A stretch of 64,000 nt of DNA, taken from NCBI GenBank assembly GCA_937770485.1, contig CALJHX010000019.1:39496-103495 (forward strand), written 5' to 3'. Both the position numbers and the translations under genes were made by a program. Shown here piece after piece: positions 54,501 through 63,500 of this stretch. The notes beneath the pieces are model-generated. The model worked only from the letters and a program-made list of their open reading frames with translations, was not told the origin of the DNA and made no database searches. How positions within the stretch are numbered: the stretch's first letter is position 1; each line of letters opens with the position of its first letter. The stretch is from an uncultured Verrucomicrobiae bacterium. GTDB lineage: Bacteria > Verrucomicrobiota > Verrucomicrobiia > Limisphaerales > UBA1096.

Positions 54501-55423
54501 CTGCAATTAGCCACTGCGACTCCGTGATTAGCTGCAAATTCTATTCCATCAATTGTAGCCGCCGAACTAATCCACCATTCACCAACTTTTATACCCATTA
54601 GTTTAACATTCCATGCTACCCCAACGTGACCACCACTATCATTCGAAGATGCACCAATAGTGCCTGCAACATGAGTTCCATGGCTGACATTATCAATTAG
54701 ATTACCGTCTCCTGTCATAGGAGCAATTCCATGAATATTATCAATATACCCATCATTATCGTCATCCTTGCCATTATTCGGAACTTCATCCTCATTAACC
54801 CATAATTGATTCTCTAAATCTTGATGAGTTATATGTAATCCCGAATCCATTACTGCAACTATTACTTGTTCGCTTCCAGTGGTTAGTTCCCACGCTTCAG
54901 GAGCATCAATGTCCGCGTCAACTGTTCCACTATTTTGACCTGTGTTATGCAACCCCCAAAGGTCGCCTGCTGAATATGCGCTATCTGATGGAGTCTTCTT
55001 CAACTCCCTCAAATAATCATACTCAACATATTCAACCAATTTAGTCTCTATTATCTCATTCTTTTTCAAAGTGAGATTATCTTTGATAGCAGCAATATCA
55101 TTATTTTCTATTCCATCATGAATAACTTTAATCAAAGCAAGCCCCGGTACTAAAGTATATTGCTTCTCAATTTCTATAGAATTTTTATCTACCAGATTTT
55201 TAAATTTGAGAATATCTTCAAGACAATTAAATTTAACCAATAAATTTTTTGGGTGAATCACTATGCCCTCATCTAGAACCACTGCTTTCACCCCTTCAAA
55301 CTGTGGCAATGCATTAGATTTTATATCAGCAGCTCCCAAGCTAGAGCCTACAAACATAAGCACTAAAATGAAGCAGCATTTTTTAAAGATTATCTCCACT
55401 TGATTACTAAAATAAATTTCCAT
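51527..55423 (-). CDS. Secreted subtilase (S8) with InlB-like and C-terminal modules
   Basis: This 1,298-aa protein has a signal peptide (about 1-32), an inhibitor-like propeptide to about 150, and an intact S8 domain: Asp in VIVAVMDSGLHITH, His in NVSHGTHVAGTIG and Ser in DGTSMASPHVSGV. C-terminal parts include Ig-like and pre-peptidase-type domains, a divergent InlB B-repeat (GYQFSGWSGSI), the jelly-roll-like domain shared with the second giant, and an FYR ending (AAYFRAVAP). AGGAG lies seven bases before the ATG. It is probably an extracellular protease that processes or accompanies the neighbouring giant proteins; that role is inference. The gene is intact although AT-rich and close to the broken giant. 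Confidence 0.9.
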   Translation of the reverse strand: MEIYFSNQVEIIFKKCCFILVLMFVGSSLGAADIKSNALPQFEGVKAVVLDEGIVIHPKNLLVKFNCLEDILKFKNLVDKNSIEIEKQYTLVPGLALIKVIHDGIENNDIAAIKDNLTLKKNEIIETKLVEYVEYDYLRELKKTPSDSAYSAGDLWGLHNTGQNSGTVDADIDAPEAWELTTGSEQVIVAVMDSGLHITHQDLENQLWVNEDEVPNNGKDDDNDGYIDNIHGIAPMTGDGNLIDNVSHGTHVAGTIGASSNDSGGHVGVAWNVKLMGIKVGEWWISSAATIDGIEFAANHGVAVANCSFGGYNYSQAEFDAYAAGGEAGIMFSISSGNDGLDVDAQAHYPSSYDLECIISVGASDRNDEQANFSNYGYRDVDLVAPGVDIYSLSSSSNSGYEFADGTSMASPHVSGVLALMRSVQPTWSNLEIREQLLSSVDVLASLEGLVQTSGRLNAFTAVDGMSSKVPDGNMEISISPPSGSMLLAGADQEFFVTVIDGDPVKNATVIGIKDDGNDLYFNNDGDAPDILRKDNIYSFYMKLPEEPRKMKLTILVQAPGKKELIRVVKYRIVPDPVNDYFIDAAKLAGEGSLVEAFNNFATIETGEPVHSLSTSSVGSLWWNWSPSKSGKAIIDISGSDINGLIAVYYGSEFDDLKVLAANYPVDGERDNFAYFDATQGKTYRIAIASEDPSDVGYIRLRAEIGGIVDENPPYLTIENPPNGLVTSEERVEISGTAIDPAPNASGVRDVQVRVNGSFALQAIGSEEWSIPLLLKDGINSIEIIAIDFSNNISNSKVWEIDYKAPDVPNDHFGNASQLNRETFLVDGKNNEFSLSQDVNDKDELLVQVNGVILDKTGYSLDSLGNRKIIINSTPAKGSEINIFYNNWLSKVINTKKATREVNEPYHANNEGGSSVWWSFTAPFDGVLSVRTVNTKVDTILGLYQGSRVVNLALIQSNDDDQLLKDFEGNPGLSRIDQALFKGTTVKIAVDGFGGLKGDVGISSVFTSQEVYSLVIEAGENGSLKEPKLPFENDNGNRFGLYARDSVVEVIAEADEGYQFSGWSGSISSLDNPIRLVITDGTNIEANFSSRSLSDDFESGNLAGLPWSTDKYTGWFVQPKVSLDGDYALQSGPISNDGVSEINVTIDCSNGKGSFYVKLDTEINWDKLTFLIDGRIVEQWSGKVEWNKYEFNLSEGGHKLTWRYQKDFANSIGADSAWVDNIKLPISFKASVGLVESDKGHKVRVWGVRGHRYNVQVSDDLTTWKLFDTVIIDADGITETELEIDAKYGAAYFRAVAP

Positions 55424-55436
55424 TTAAGTACTCCTA

Positions 55437-58400
55437 TTACTCAATATAAAGAACGCGATAAAACTTACTGATTTTTTTGTTGGACAAAATTTCCTGATGT
55501 GTGATCTCCCTAACTATATATTGGTCATTATAATACTCAGTAAGAGTTTCCCAATTCGAGTCACCTAACGTTTCTTTGTATTCAAGACGATATAAAGTCG
55601 AAGGCAATCCCGTCCATTTTATTCTGATTTTACGATCTACATCTAAACTAACACTCGATATTTCAGGCACCCCATTACCAAATGGTGACAAATCATAACC
55701 ATTGGCAATTCCGTCGTCATCAGTATCGTATGCAATACTCTCACGAAAAGATCGATTTACTCTTATTGTCTTATCTATACCGCTGATGTATACAGGCATT
55801 GAACTATTATGTCCGGGATATTCCTTAACCCAACGTAGTCTACCGTTGTACATTCCATCCAACTCTTCTGCTGGTAAATTTGATGCTGCGAAGTAAAGGG
55901 TAAATCCTGGCTTAATATCCAACACCGCTAAACTACCATCTTTTATGTCATCTTTTGTAAGCTGATCAAATTCAATGTAGTCTACGTACATTGCATTATT
56001 CTCTTCTTCACTTCCAAGAAATTCAAATTTACTCAACTTACCATTTTTTAGAATCAACCTTCCTAACGCAGCATTATTCTCAAATCCTTTAACGGTTACT
56101 CCATAATCTTTTGCATTCCAGACCATCTCCTGACTTACAAAATCATCGGCTGTTGCAATTATTTCAGTCCCCAACAGATTACCTGCTTTAGGTTTTTGTT
56201 GGAGAACAAAACCTCGTCCCAGTGTCATAATATTATTTGCTCCCACACCTCCGTCAGATAACACATTGGAAACGTTTAATACTAATCGAGAACCAATCGT
56301 ATTTGTTTGGAATCTCATTTTCAGATTTTCAGCATTTAACATCAATGATTCTCCGGTATTGATATTTCCATCCTGAAGAACCATTTGTTTGGCATCAATG
56401 CTTACAGTCCCCTCCGCAATTAAATCACCATTATTTTGCACATAATCAGAATCTATAAATATATCTTGTGCTAAAGTTGTACCTTTATTCACCCAACTTT
56501 GATAAGAATTATTCCTATCGTTACCAAATTTAGCCTGACCGGGTATTTGCAATTTAGCAAAGTTCGTAAAGTTTTCCAGATTCGGTGCAACCTTATTATC
56601 CCAAACAGCCTGACCTTCAACTTTACTATAAACGCCACTTCCCAAAAATGTTTCCTTACCCAACTTGAGATTTCTGTGAATAGAAAGGCTATTAGCATTT
56701 ACTGACAACAACTCAGATACTCTCATAGCATCCTTGATAATCACTTTGTCGCTATTAACAGTTAAATCCGTAACAGTAACAGGAACTTCTGTATTGAGAT
56801 ATGCATCAATTACTAGAAAATGATAATGCAAATTAACGGTCACTTCTGCCGCCGGATCTTCAACAGAAAACAATTTCCCTCTATCGATTAAATCTGCTCC
56901 AGTAGTTCTATAATTATTAGCCCAAGCGACACTGTATGACTCCACTCCTCCAGTGAACCTCTCAACTGACTCCTTAACTATATTAGTAACCACGAGAACT
57001 CCATTAGTACTACCCAAGTTAAGGCTTAAATTTTGTGAATCTAAGACAGCATTTGTACTTCCAATAAGATGTTCAGTTTCAATCCGTATTCCACCTTCAG
57101 CTCTTATCCTCGCATTTCTAAGATCTAAATTCTTTGCCTTAATTCTTACTAAACCCGCTTGCGTTTTGGATTCATTATTTTCCAAATCAGGAGTTGGCAA
57201 TTCCGAGAAAGGAAGCCTTGAAACTACATTCGTAATCCTAAACCCATAATACGAGTCGTTAAATGTTGTCGACCTCTGCTCACCTCTAGAAAAATCTTGA
57301 AATTCCGGAACATAATTACCAGGTATACCATTCTGGAATTCAGCAGGCGTATATCTAGTTACCACAAAATTTTGAGGCACCCCAAAATTTTTGCTAGCTG
57401 TCTCTCTTGAATTTATAAGTAAACCATTCGCTGCATATGCAACATTAGGCTGCTCATCAATAATATATATCGAAGCTGTGTCATTAACACCATGGATTAC
57501 ATTCGTGATACCCTCGGGAACTGTAAACCCGGCGACCGCGCCCAAGTAGAATCTTTCCGGACTACTACCCGCTGGAGCATACATAGAAACAAATTTTGCA
57601 TCATACATTACTTTATCTGAACCTGTATTTTTTAATAAAATACCTTGATAAGTCTCATGATACTCACTGTCACCAACTAGAATAAAATCAGTGACAAAAG
57701 AAGACTGGTAACCACCACCTCCAATTAATCCATCCCACAAAGCGTACTGACCGTAAGGAGGAGTATATTTACCGGTCAGCGAATAAGGCGATGCTATTTC
57801 CTGCCAAAGCAAATCATCAGGTGAAATAAATGAATAATAATCACCAAAACCGTAAATGCCTGCAGGAGTTGAGCCATTGTAATTTGCTCCCACTCTTAAT
57901 CCCCAAAAGACATCTCTAACTCCCCAGTCCTGCTTTACCAGCAATGTCCCTGCTCCCCCTGGATTTGATGAAAACCTTCTTTGCTGATAAGGACCAAGCG
58001 AACCGTTAAGATAATTTAAATTGTAACCCCATGCCAATGGCTGACCAAAGTCATTTAACCCGTTAGGATGATCAAAATTGGGACCAGATTTAATCTCAAT
58101 ACCCCCTCGCACTAAATTAACATCATCACCCTCCAAATCCAGTACGCCCGCATTTTCAGCTGAGATCAAACCTTTATTAATAATCCTTTCAGCATTTATC
58201 CTTACACTTCCGGTAGAAAACTCATCACTTATACTAATAATTTTACCAGTTGAATGATTATGAAATACTTTTGCTTTTTTAGGGTCAAAATCAACACCTT
58301 GATTTTCAGTTTTAAAAGTGCTGAATTCGAAATCTTTATGAATATTTATCGTTCCTGAATTTGTGAAATACTTTGTATTGAAAAAATAAAATGGAACATT

Positions 58401-58619
58401 GTCAGGCGTAGCTGCGTCTATAAACCCCCGATTTTCAACTTTTTCCGCATTTACATACGGCGCTTCATCCAAAATCGAATTATTTACCCATACAGAACCT
58501 TTAGAATTATCGTCACCGGTTTTAGTGCTCTGGCCAGACACAGAAACTACGCCACCACTGATCGCCATGCCCAATAAAAGACGAAACGACCATCGAAATA
58601 ATTTAAATATATTTAACAT
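55437..58619 (-). CDS. Large beta-helix-like secreted adhesin
   Basis: This 1,060-aa protein has a signal peptide (about 1-30) and long stretches of short Asn/Ile/Val-rich units (NRGFIDA, NSGTINI, NKGLISAENAGVLDLEG, LDLRNARIRAEGGIRIETEH) typical of right-handed beta-helix or filamentous-haemagglutinin-like passengers. It ends in KFYRVLYIE, the FYR-type module. No TpsB or autotransporter barrel is encoded nearby, so export by the secretin-linked route is a possibility. It follows the 687-aa gene by 12 bases and precedes the subtilase by 13. Strong AT bias starts here. Confidence 0.72.
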   Translation of the reverse strand: MLNIFKLFRWSFRLLLGMAISGGVVSVSGQSTKTGDDNSKGSVWVNNSILDEAPYVNAEKVENRGFIDAATPDNVPFYFFNTKYFTNSGTINIHKDFEFSTFKTENQGVDFDPKKAKVFHNHSTGKIISISDEFSTGSVRINAERIINKGLISAENAGVLDLEGDDVNLVRGGIEIKSGPNFDHPNGLNDFGQPLAWGYNLNYLNGSLGPYQQRRFSSNPGGAGTLLVKQDWGVRDVFWGLRVGANYNGSTPAGIYGFGDYYSFISPDDLLWQEIASPYSLTGKYTPPYGQYALWDGLIGGGGYQSSFVTDFILVGDSEYHETYQGILLKNTGSDKVMYDAKFVSMYAPAGSSPERFYLGAVAGFTVPEGITNVIHGVNDTASIYIIDEQPNVAYAANGLLINSRETASKNFGVPQNFVVTRYTPAEFQNGIPGNYVPEFQDFSRGEQRSTTFNDSYYGFRITNVVSRLPFSELPTPDLENNESKTQAGLVRIKAKNLDLRNARIRAEGGIRIETEHLIGSTNAVLDSQNLSLNLGSTNGVLVVTNIVKESVERFTGGVESYSVAWANNYRTTGADLIDRGKLFSVEDPAAEVTVNLHYHFLVIDAYLNTEVPVTVTDLTVNSDKVIIKDAMRVSELLSVNANSLSIHRNLKLGKETFLGSGVYSKVEGQAVWDNKVAPNLENFTNFAKLQIPGQAKFGNDRNNSYQSWVNKGTTLAQDIFIDSDYVQNNGDLIAEGTVSIDAKQMVLQDGNINTGESLMLNAENLKMRFQTNTIGSRLVLNVSNVLSDGGVGANNIMTLGRGFVLQQKPKAGNLLGTEIIATADDFVSQEMVWNAKDYGVTVKGFENNAALGRLILKNGKLSKFEFLGSEEENNAMYVDYIEFDQLTKDDIKDGSLAVLDIKPGFTLYFAASNLPAEELDGMYNGRLRWVKEYPGHNSSMPVYISGIDKTIRVNRSFRESIAYDTDDDGIANGYDLSPFGNGVPEISSVSLDVDRKIRIKWTGLPSTLYRLEYKETLGDSNWETLTEYYNDQYIVREITHQEILSNKKISKFYRVLYIE

Positions 58620-58631
58620 ATTTGTATCTCT

Positions 58632-60695
58632 TTATTCGCTAGAATATATTTGCTTCTCAAGATCTCGAATTGTTTGGCTGTTTGGAAAAACCATGGGTTC
58701 ACTCATCGAACCATCGTAATGGCCCCAAATCCAGCCGGGCTCCTGATTTTCCTCATTCCGGAAAAATGTTGGGTCTAGATCCCAGTGGATGCCAATCTTG
58801 TTGAAACCGATCACCATATTGCCGGATGCCTGAATAACGCCTGGCCCATTCAGACCCAGCGTCTGTAGCCCGTTAATTTCGTTGTTGTCGATCGCTGCCG
58901 GCGGAACGTTGGTCGAGGTGACCGTCGACGGGGCATTCATAGCGCTGAACAGTATGTCCGGCTGGGTGAAAAACTTGATGAATGTACCAGTCTTGCGAAC
59001 ACCCTCCGTCACATAATCCATCTCGTACTGATAGGAGGGCAGAGCCGCATTGGTCGCGGCCTGCGATGAGTTCGGGATGATGTAAGTGAACGTCTGCTCC
59101 TCCAGACTGGGGAAGCGGTAATCCTTAAGGAATCGGTTGGCTGAATAATTCGTCGTCACGAGCGAATCGCCCTGCATGCGGAAGTAGCGAATCTTGTCGA
59201 TGCCACCCAGCAACATTGTGTTGGTCTGCAACACAATCGGGAAGGCCAGATAGGCATGGTTGGTGCTTTGCCAGACTTCATCCTCCATCACGCCGACAAA
59301 GTTTGTGATGGCCCCACCCCCGGCCCCAAGTCCGCCGCCCTGCCCCGGCAACGCCCCGCCCGGGTTGGCCAGGTTATTCGTGCCAGTGAGAAGATTGGTG
59401 AGTGTGTTCACCACTTCGAACTGCATGTCCGTAAAGTGATAACCTGCGACATTAGTGGACGGCAGGATGATGATTTCGCCGTGCGGGCAGTTGTCGTTCA
59501 TCACCGTGGTATTGTAATTGGTGGTGGTGGGCACCGCGCCAAGAACACTCCAGAGGGGCGCCTTGGGCACAACCTCCCATGAGCGATACAGCACCTCCGA
59601 CTCGGAAGCTGGCACGTGGATATTGGTTATCACATTGCCGAATATGTAGTCGTAGCTCGGCTGGAACGTTCGGGACTTATTGGTGACATAAACCAGCGTG
59701 GCCGCCTGGCCAATGGGCGTCCAGGGGAAGTTGGTCAGGTACGGGGTGACGTTAGTGGTCCAGCCCATCTCCCACGCCACGTTTGTCTTGAGGATCAGTA
59801 GCGGCGGGATGTTGAGATTGGTGACCACCGAACCCCACCACTGGTTGGTCGCCACAAACTGCCTGAACGACGCCGGGGTGTTGGTGCGGGACTCTTTGCA
59901 GAACCAGCGCAGGTCGATGCTGAAGATCGCCGGGTTTGTCAGGTTCGGCTCATTGGTCATGACCTGATAAGTAAACGGCGGCAGCGGCTCCATATTGAAA
60001 TTATCTTTCCGATACAGATAACGATAACCACCGATGTCGTCACGCGTGGGAGCCACGAGATATTTGCCCTCATCGAGCCTCGGCACCCGGTTGTCGATCG
60101 TGCCGGCAAGCGTGATGATCGGCTTGGTGACATCGATCGGGAACGGCTGCGCGTTGGTGGCCCCCAGCACGACCCACGAGAGGAGCGTGCCGTTGACGTA
60201 CTTGCTCGGGCCGTAGCTGATCGGATCCCAATTTCGAAGCGTGACCGAACCGAACTCGAGTTGGAACGCGCTGTCCTCCGGGTTGCCCAGCCCCATAAAG
60301 CCGAACAACTCGGCCAAGGCGTACGACTTGATGTCGAGAATCCGATCGTTGTACGCACGGGGATGAAAGCGATCCGGCCGAACCGGGTAATTCCAGAGAT
60401 TGTTCTCGTTGGCGGAGGACGGCGGATAGTTGGTGGCGATGGTGGAGGCTGGCGGGATGGCGTTTAGGATGCCCATCGCCTTCTCAATCGCCACAACGCC
60501 GTTTGACCCAAAGTAATTCAGGAACGACTCATCGTAGGTGTACGTGATCACCGGCGAGTTCCATCGGTATTCCTCGCCAAGGTTGTTCACCACCACCCGG
60601 TTGGTGCCGTTGGCCAGGGTGAAGGCATGCGCCCCCGACGCCCCCGCAAGGAGGAGACCCGTTGCCAACACCGTTCTTTTTGAAAAATTAAACAT
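58632..60695 (-). CDS. Secreted protein with degenerate matrixin-like N-terminal region
   Basis: This 687-aa protein has a signal peptide (about 1-24) and no family I can name. Its N-terminal third resembles zincin proteases: EEYRWNSPVITYTYDESF is like the matrixin opening. At about 60275-60330 the sequence SYALAELFGFMGLGNPED lies where HELGHxxGxxH would be expected, with all three His positions changed. The remainder is rich in Asn/Thr and Trp, with many VTN segments. Base composition is GC-rich, like the flanking genes to the right. It is in the operon between the 629-aa protein (4-base gap) and the adhesin. It is probably structural or a non-catalytic binding protein. Confidence 0.7.
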   Translation of the reverse strand: MFNFSKRTVLATGLLLAGASGAHAFTLANGTNRVVVNNLGEEYRWNSPVITYTYDESFLNYFGSNGVVAIEKAMGILNAIPPASTIATNYPPSSANENNLWNYPVRPDRFHPRAYNDRILDIKSYALAELFGFMGLGNPEDSAFQLEFGSVTLRNWDPISYGPSKYVNGTLLSWVVLGATNAQPFPIDVTKPIITLAGTIDNRVPRLDEGKYLVAPTRDDIGGYRYLYRKDNFNMEPLPPFTYQVMTNEPNLTNPAIFSIDLRWFCKESRTNTPASFRQFVATNQWWGSVVTNLNIPPLLILKTNVAWEMGWTTNVTPYLTNFPWTPIGQAATLVYVTNKSRTFQPSYDYIFGNVITNIHVPASESEVLYRSWEVVPKAPLWSVLGAVPTTTNYNTTVMNDNCPHGEIIILPSTNVAGYHFTDMQFEVVNTLTNLLTGTNNLANPGGALPGQGGGLGAGGGAITNFVGVMEDEVWQSTNHAYLAFPIVLQTNTMLLGGIDKIRYFRMQGDSLVTTNYSANRFLKDYRFPSLEEQTFTYIIPNSSQAATNAALPSYQYEMDYVTEGVRKTGTFIKFFTQPDILFSAMNAPSTVTSTNVPPAAIDNNEINGLQTLGLNGPGVIQASGNMVIGFNKIGIHWDLDPTFFRNEENQEPGWIWGHYDGSMSEPMVFPNSQTIRDLEKQIYSSE

Positions 60696-60699
60696 ACCG

Positions 60700-62589
60700 T
60701 CAACGAATCTTTTTGATCCGGTAAAAATTCATGTTTGAGACCGATTCCAGCGTAATGCCGGCGCGGCCCTCCAGAGCCAACACTGGTTCGCCGACGTTCG
60801 CCCAGTCGTCGCTGCCCAGCGCGGCGGTGTGCTGCAACTGATACAGCGCGCCGAGTCGTGCGTTCCACTCGAGCCGCGTCCCCTTCTCTAGCTTGGTCAA
60901 GCGTACACTCAGCGCGTCCGCCCCATCCGACGGGTCGGTGCCGGCAGCAAATTCCTGCTCGTTGCTGGCCCCGTCACCATCGCTGTCTTCGCTGGCGCTT
61001 GGCCAAACGGCGGCGTCTTTACCGAAGTGCCGATGCTGCCAGTCATCCGGCAGGCCGTCGGTATTGTAGTCGCGGCCCCACGTCTTTGTGACGCCGAACG
61101 ATGAAAGCTCCGAGCGCCGTCCGTCCCCAAGCACGTAAGCCACCTGAAAGGCGTACTCGCTGCCAGGACGTAGCCCCCGCCAAACCACTTGGTTGACAGC
61201 AAACAACTTTGGCGTCGTCAACCCGTCGAAATAAACCTCATAATGTTTCACGTTCATGCCGTTCACCGCCGGCCACGAGACGAGCAGCTCCGTGTCGCTG
61301 ACCGCGTTCACGAACACCTCTGCAATGGCCGGCAACAACGCGGGCGCCGCGTCGCTGCCATAACGCTGGCCGACGACATCGAACCCACTCTCCCCAAGCC
61401 TAGGAGTGGACCATGCCACCAAAAACTCTCCAGCATCCGAGACGCTCAGCGCCGGCTGCACCTGCGAGTGGGCCTGAGCGGTGTTGACCCGCACCTCGTC
61501 GTCGAGCAACCGTCCGGTCGTGCTGATGAACCGACCCATGACAGCCTCGCGGGACTTGTCCTGCCCGAGACTGTTCCACACCAACATCGCCCCTTCCTTC
61601 CCGCCGCGCAACTGGGGCGCGAACTGGTCGCCGGCCAGATGCGTGTTGGCCAGCAACGGCTCAGAGAGTGGCTTGAGATTGAGATCGAAACTGCGCGCCC
61701 CGATATCCCACCGGTGCTGCTTCTGCTTCAGGTTGAGCTGCTCCCACGCGACCACGAGACTCCCGCCGGACAAGGCCACGCTGGGGTTGGCGCTGATGCC
61801 GGGTGCGTTAACAACGACCTCGGCGCCCTGCGCCTGGCCAGTCGCGGAGAAAATGCGGGCCACCACGTCGAGCGACCTGGCATCCTGCTGCTGATCGGAC
61901 ACCCACACGGCGGCGAACCCGCCACTGGGCAGCGCCACGAGGCGTGACTTGTGCTGGTTTCCCAACGAGAATTCATTCAACCGGAACGGATCGGTCACCG
62001 CCGTGCCATCCGCACCGATGACCCGAGCAGAGACGCCCTTGACGCTGCCGTCGGCGAGATAATCGGTCCATGACAGCACTGAATTGCCGTTCTTCAACAC
62101 GGCGAGCGACGGCTCGGTTTGCTCGCCCGACTTTGGGCCTATGGCCAAAAGATCGTCAGCGAGGAACACTCCCTGCGCATTGGCAACCCGGTAATGCACG
62201 CGATGAAAACCGCTCACGCCGCCCTCCCAGGCGAAGACCGCGCCACCGCCAGGCAGCATACCGACCTGCGGGCTTTCCTGGTTACCCTCTAGTAAACTAT
62301 TGATCCGCACCGGGGCGCCGACCGGGTTGCCGGCTGCGTCGACACGCAGCGCGCTGATGCCCAGACCGGACTCGTCGGTGGCATTGTCCTGCCAGACGAG
62401 AAAGCCACCCTTGGGCCCCATGGCCAGGCGCGTGCCGATCTGGTCACCGACAAGTTTGCCGGTTAGGTCGAACTCTGTGCCCTTGGCCTCGTAACGCAGG
62501 TCAGCCGTGGCGGTGGAAAGCCCCACCGCTGACAGGCCAAGCGCGCAAGCCAAGCGCATTGTCTGTGCTGTGTACTTCAAAATCATCAT
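60700..62589 (-). CDS. Secreted propeller-like protein with FN3 and FYR-type end
   Basis: This 629-aa protein has a signal peptide (about 1-29). Residues 40-415 form repeated units (GGFLVWQDN, GGAVFAWEG, NSVLSWTDY, GGFAAVWVSD, GSLVVAWEQ), which suggest a beta-propeller of six or seven blades. A fibronectin-III-like domain (ELLVSWPAVNGMNVKHYEVY) and a Ca-binding thrombospondin-3-like unit (DYNTDGLPDDW, DSDGDGASNEQEF) follow, and it ends MNFYRIKKIR. The ATG overlaps the exonuclease stop by 4 bases, so translation is coupled. It is probably exported and surface-bound; ligand unknown. One TTGGCCAA site is present. Confidence 0.8.
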   Translation of the reverse strand: MMILKYTAQTMRLACALGLSAVGLSTATADLRYEAKGTEFDLTGKLVGDQIGTRLAMGPKGGFLVWQDNATDESGLGISALRVDAAGNPVGAPVRINSLLEGNQESPQVGMLPGGGAVFAWEGGVSGFHRVHYRVANAQGVFLADDLLAIGPKSGEQTEPSLAVLKNGNSVLSWTDYLADGSVKGVSARVIGADGTAVTDPFRLNEFSLGNQHKSRLVALPSGGFAAVWVSDQQQDARSLDVVARIFSATGQAQGAEVVVNAPGISANPSVALSGGSLVVAWEQLNLKQKQHRWDIGARSFDLNLKPLSEPLLANTHLAGDQFAPQLRGGKEGAMLVWNSLGQDKSREAVMGRFISTTGRLLDDEVRVNTAQAHSQVQPALSVSDAGEFLVAWSTPRLGESGFDVVGQRYGSDAAPALLPAIAEVFVNAVSDTELLVSWPAVNGMNVKHYEVYFDGLTTPKLFAVNQVVWRGLRPGSEYAFQVAYVLGDGRRSELSSFGVTKTWGRDYNTDGLPDDWQHRHFGKDAAVWPSASEDSDGDGASNEQEFAAGTDPSDGADALSVRLTKLEKGTRLEWNARLGALYQLQHTAALGSDDWANVGEPVLALEGRAGITLESVSNMNFYRIKKIR

Positions 62590-63497
62590 TCAAACAGGGC
62601 GCCCTGCCGGGCCTCCCGCAAATTGTTCAGCATCGTCCTGAAACCCCACGTCTCGAAGAGCTTCTCCAGACGGGCCGTGTCCTGGAATCCTCTGCGGAGA
62701 TCGTCCAGTCCCGGCACGCCCGGCAAATCCAGTTTCAGCGCCACGAGCGACTGGTTACGACGCACTACCACCTCGGCGGCGGCGAGCGACTCGCGCTGCT
62801 TATCGCGCCTGACCTCGGCCAAGCGCCTGTAAATCCCGTCCACGGAGCCGAACTCGTTGAGCAGCACCGCCGCAGTCTTGACGCCCACGCCCGGCACGCC
62901 GGGGATGTTGTCCGCCGCATCGCCGACGAGGCTCAGCCAATCGACGATCTGCGACGGTTGAACGCCGGTCTTTGCCACGACGGCGTCGACGTCCATCGGC
63001 ACACCCGACTTGTCTGCCGGGTTCCACATCTTGACGCGGTCGTTGATCAACTGCAGAAAATCCTTGTCCGAGCTGGCGATGGCCACCTCAAACCCCTCGG
63101 CCTCTGCGCGGCTGGCCAACTGGCCGATGCGGTCGTCCGCCTCGACGCCGTCGTCACACACGCTTGCCCACCCCTCGGCCTCGAGATACTCGACCATTTC
63201 GTCGAGCTGCACCTCCATGTCATCCGGCATCGGGTCGCGCTGGCCCTTGTAGTCGTCGAGCTCCTCGACGCGCTCCGCATCAAGGCCGCCGTCCCACACC
63301 ACAACGGCGTGAGTGGGCAGTACCTGCGCCTCGAGCTTGGCCAGCATGTTGATGAAACCATAGATGGCGTTGGTCGGCTGGCCGGACGGCGACGTGAGCC
63401 CACGGATGCCGTAAAACGCCCGGTAGGCGAACGCATGCCCGTCTATGATCAAAAGTCGCATCTGCTTATCAGCTACCGCCAACGGTTTGTTAATCAA
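62586..63497 (-). CDS. 5'-3' exonuclease (Pol I N-terminal/FEN-like)
   Basis: This 303-aa protein is a stand-alone 5' nuclease. It carries IIDGHAFAYRAFYG near residue 17, DDGVEADDRIG, the SSDKDFLQL acidic motif and a helix-hairpin-helix GDAADNIPGVPGVGVKTA, all diagnostic of the family that removes RNA primers and 5' flaps. It lacks the polymerase part. The start is uncertain: the frame opens at TTG 63497, but MRLLIIDGHA at residue 13 (63461) is the likely true start. It lies 3 bases after the secretin stop and overlaps the next gene by 4 bases, an odd place for a DNA-repair enzyme within an export operon. Confidence 0.9.
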   Translation of the reverse strand: MINKPLAVADKQMRLLIIDGHAFAYRAFYGIRGLTSPSGQPTNAIYGFINMLAKLEAQVLPTHAVVVWDGGLDAERVEELDDYKGQRDPMPDDMEVQLDEMVEYLEAEGWASVCDDGVEADDRIGQLASRAEAEGFEVAIASSDKDFLQLINDRVKMWNPADKSGVPMDVDAVVAKTGVQPSQIVDWLSLVGDAADNIPGVPGVGVKTAAVLLNEFGSVDGIYRRLAEVRRDKQRESLAAAEVVVRRNQSLVALKLDLPGVPGLDDLRRGFQDTARLEKLFETWGFRTMLNNLREARQGALFE

Positions 63498-63500
63498 AAC

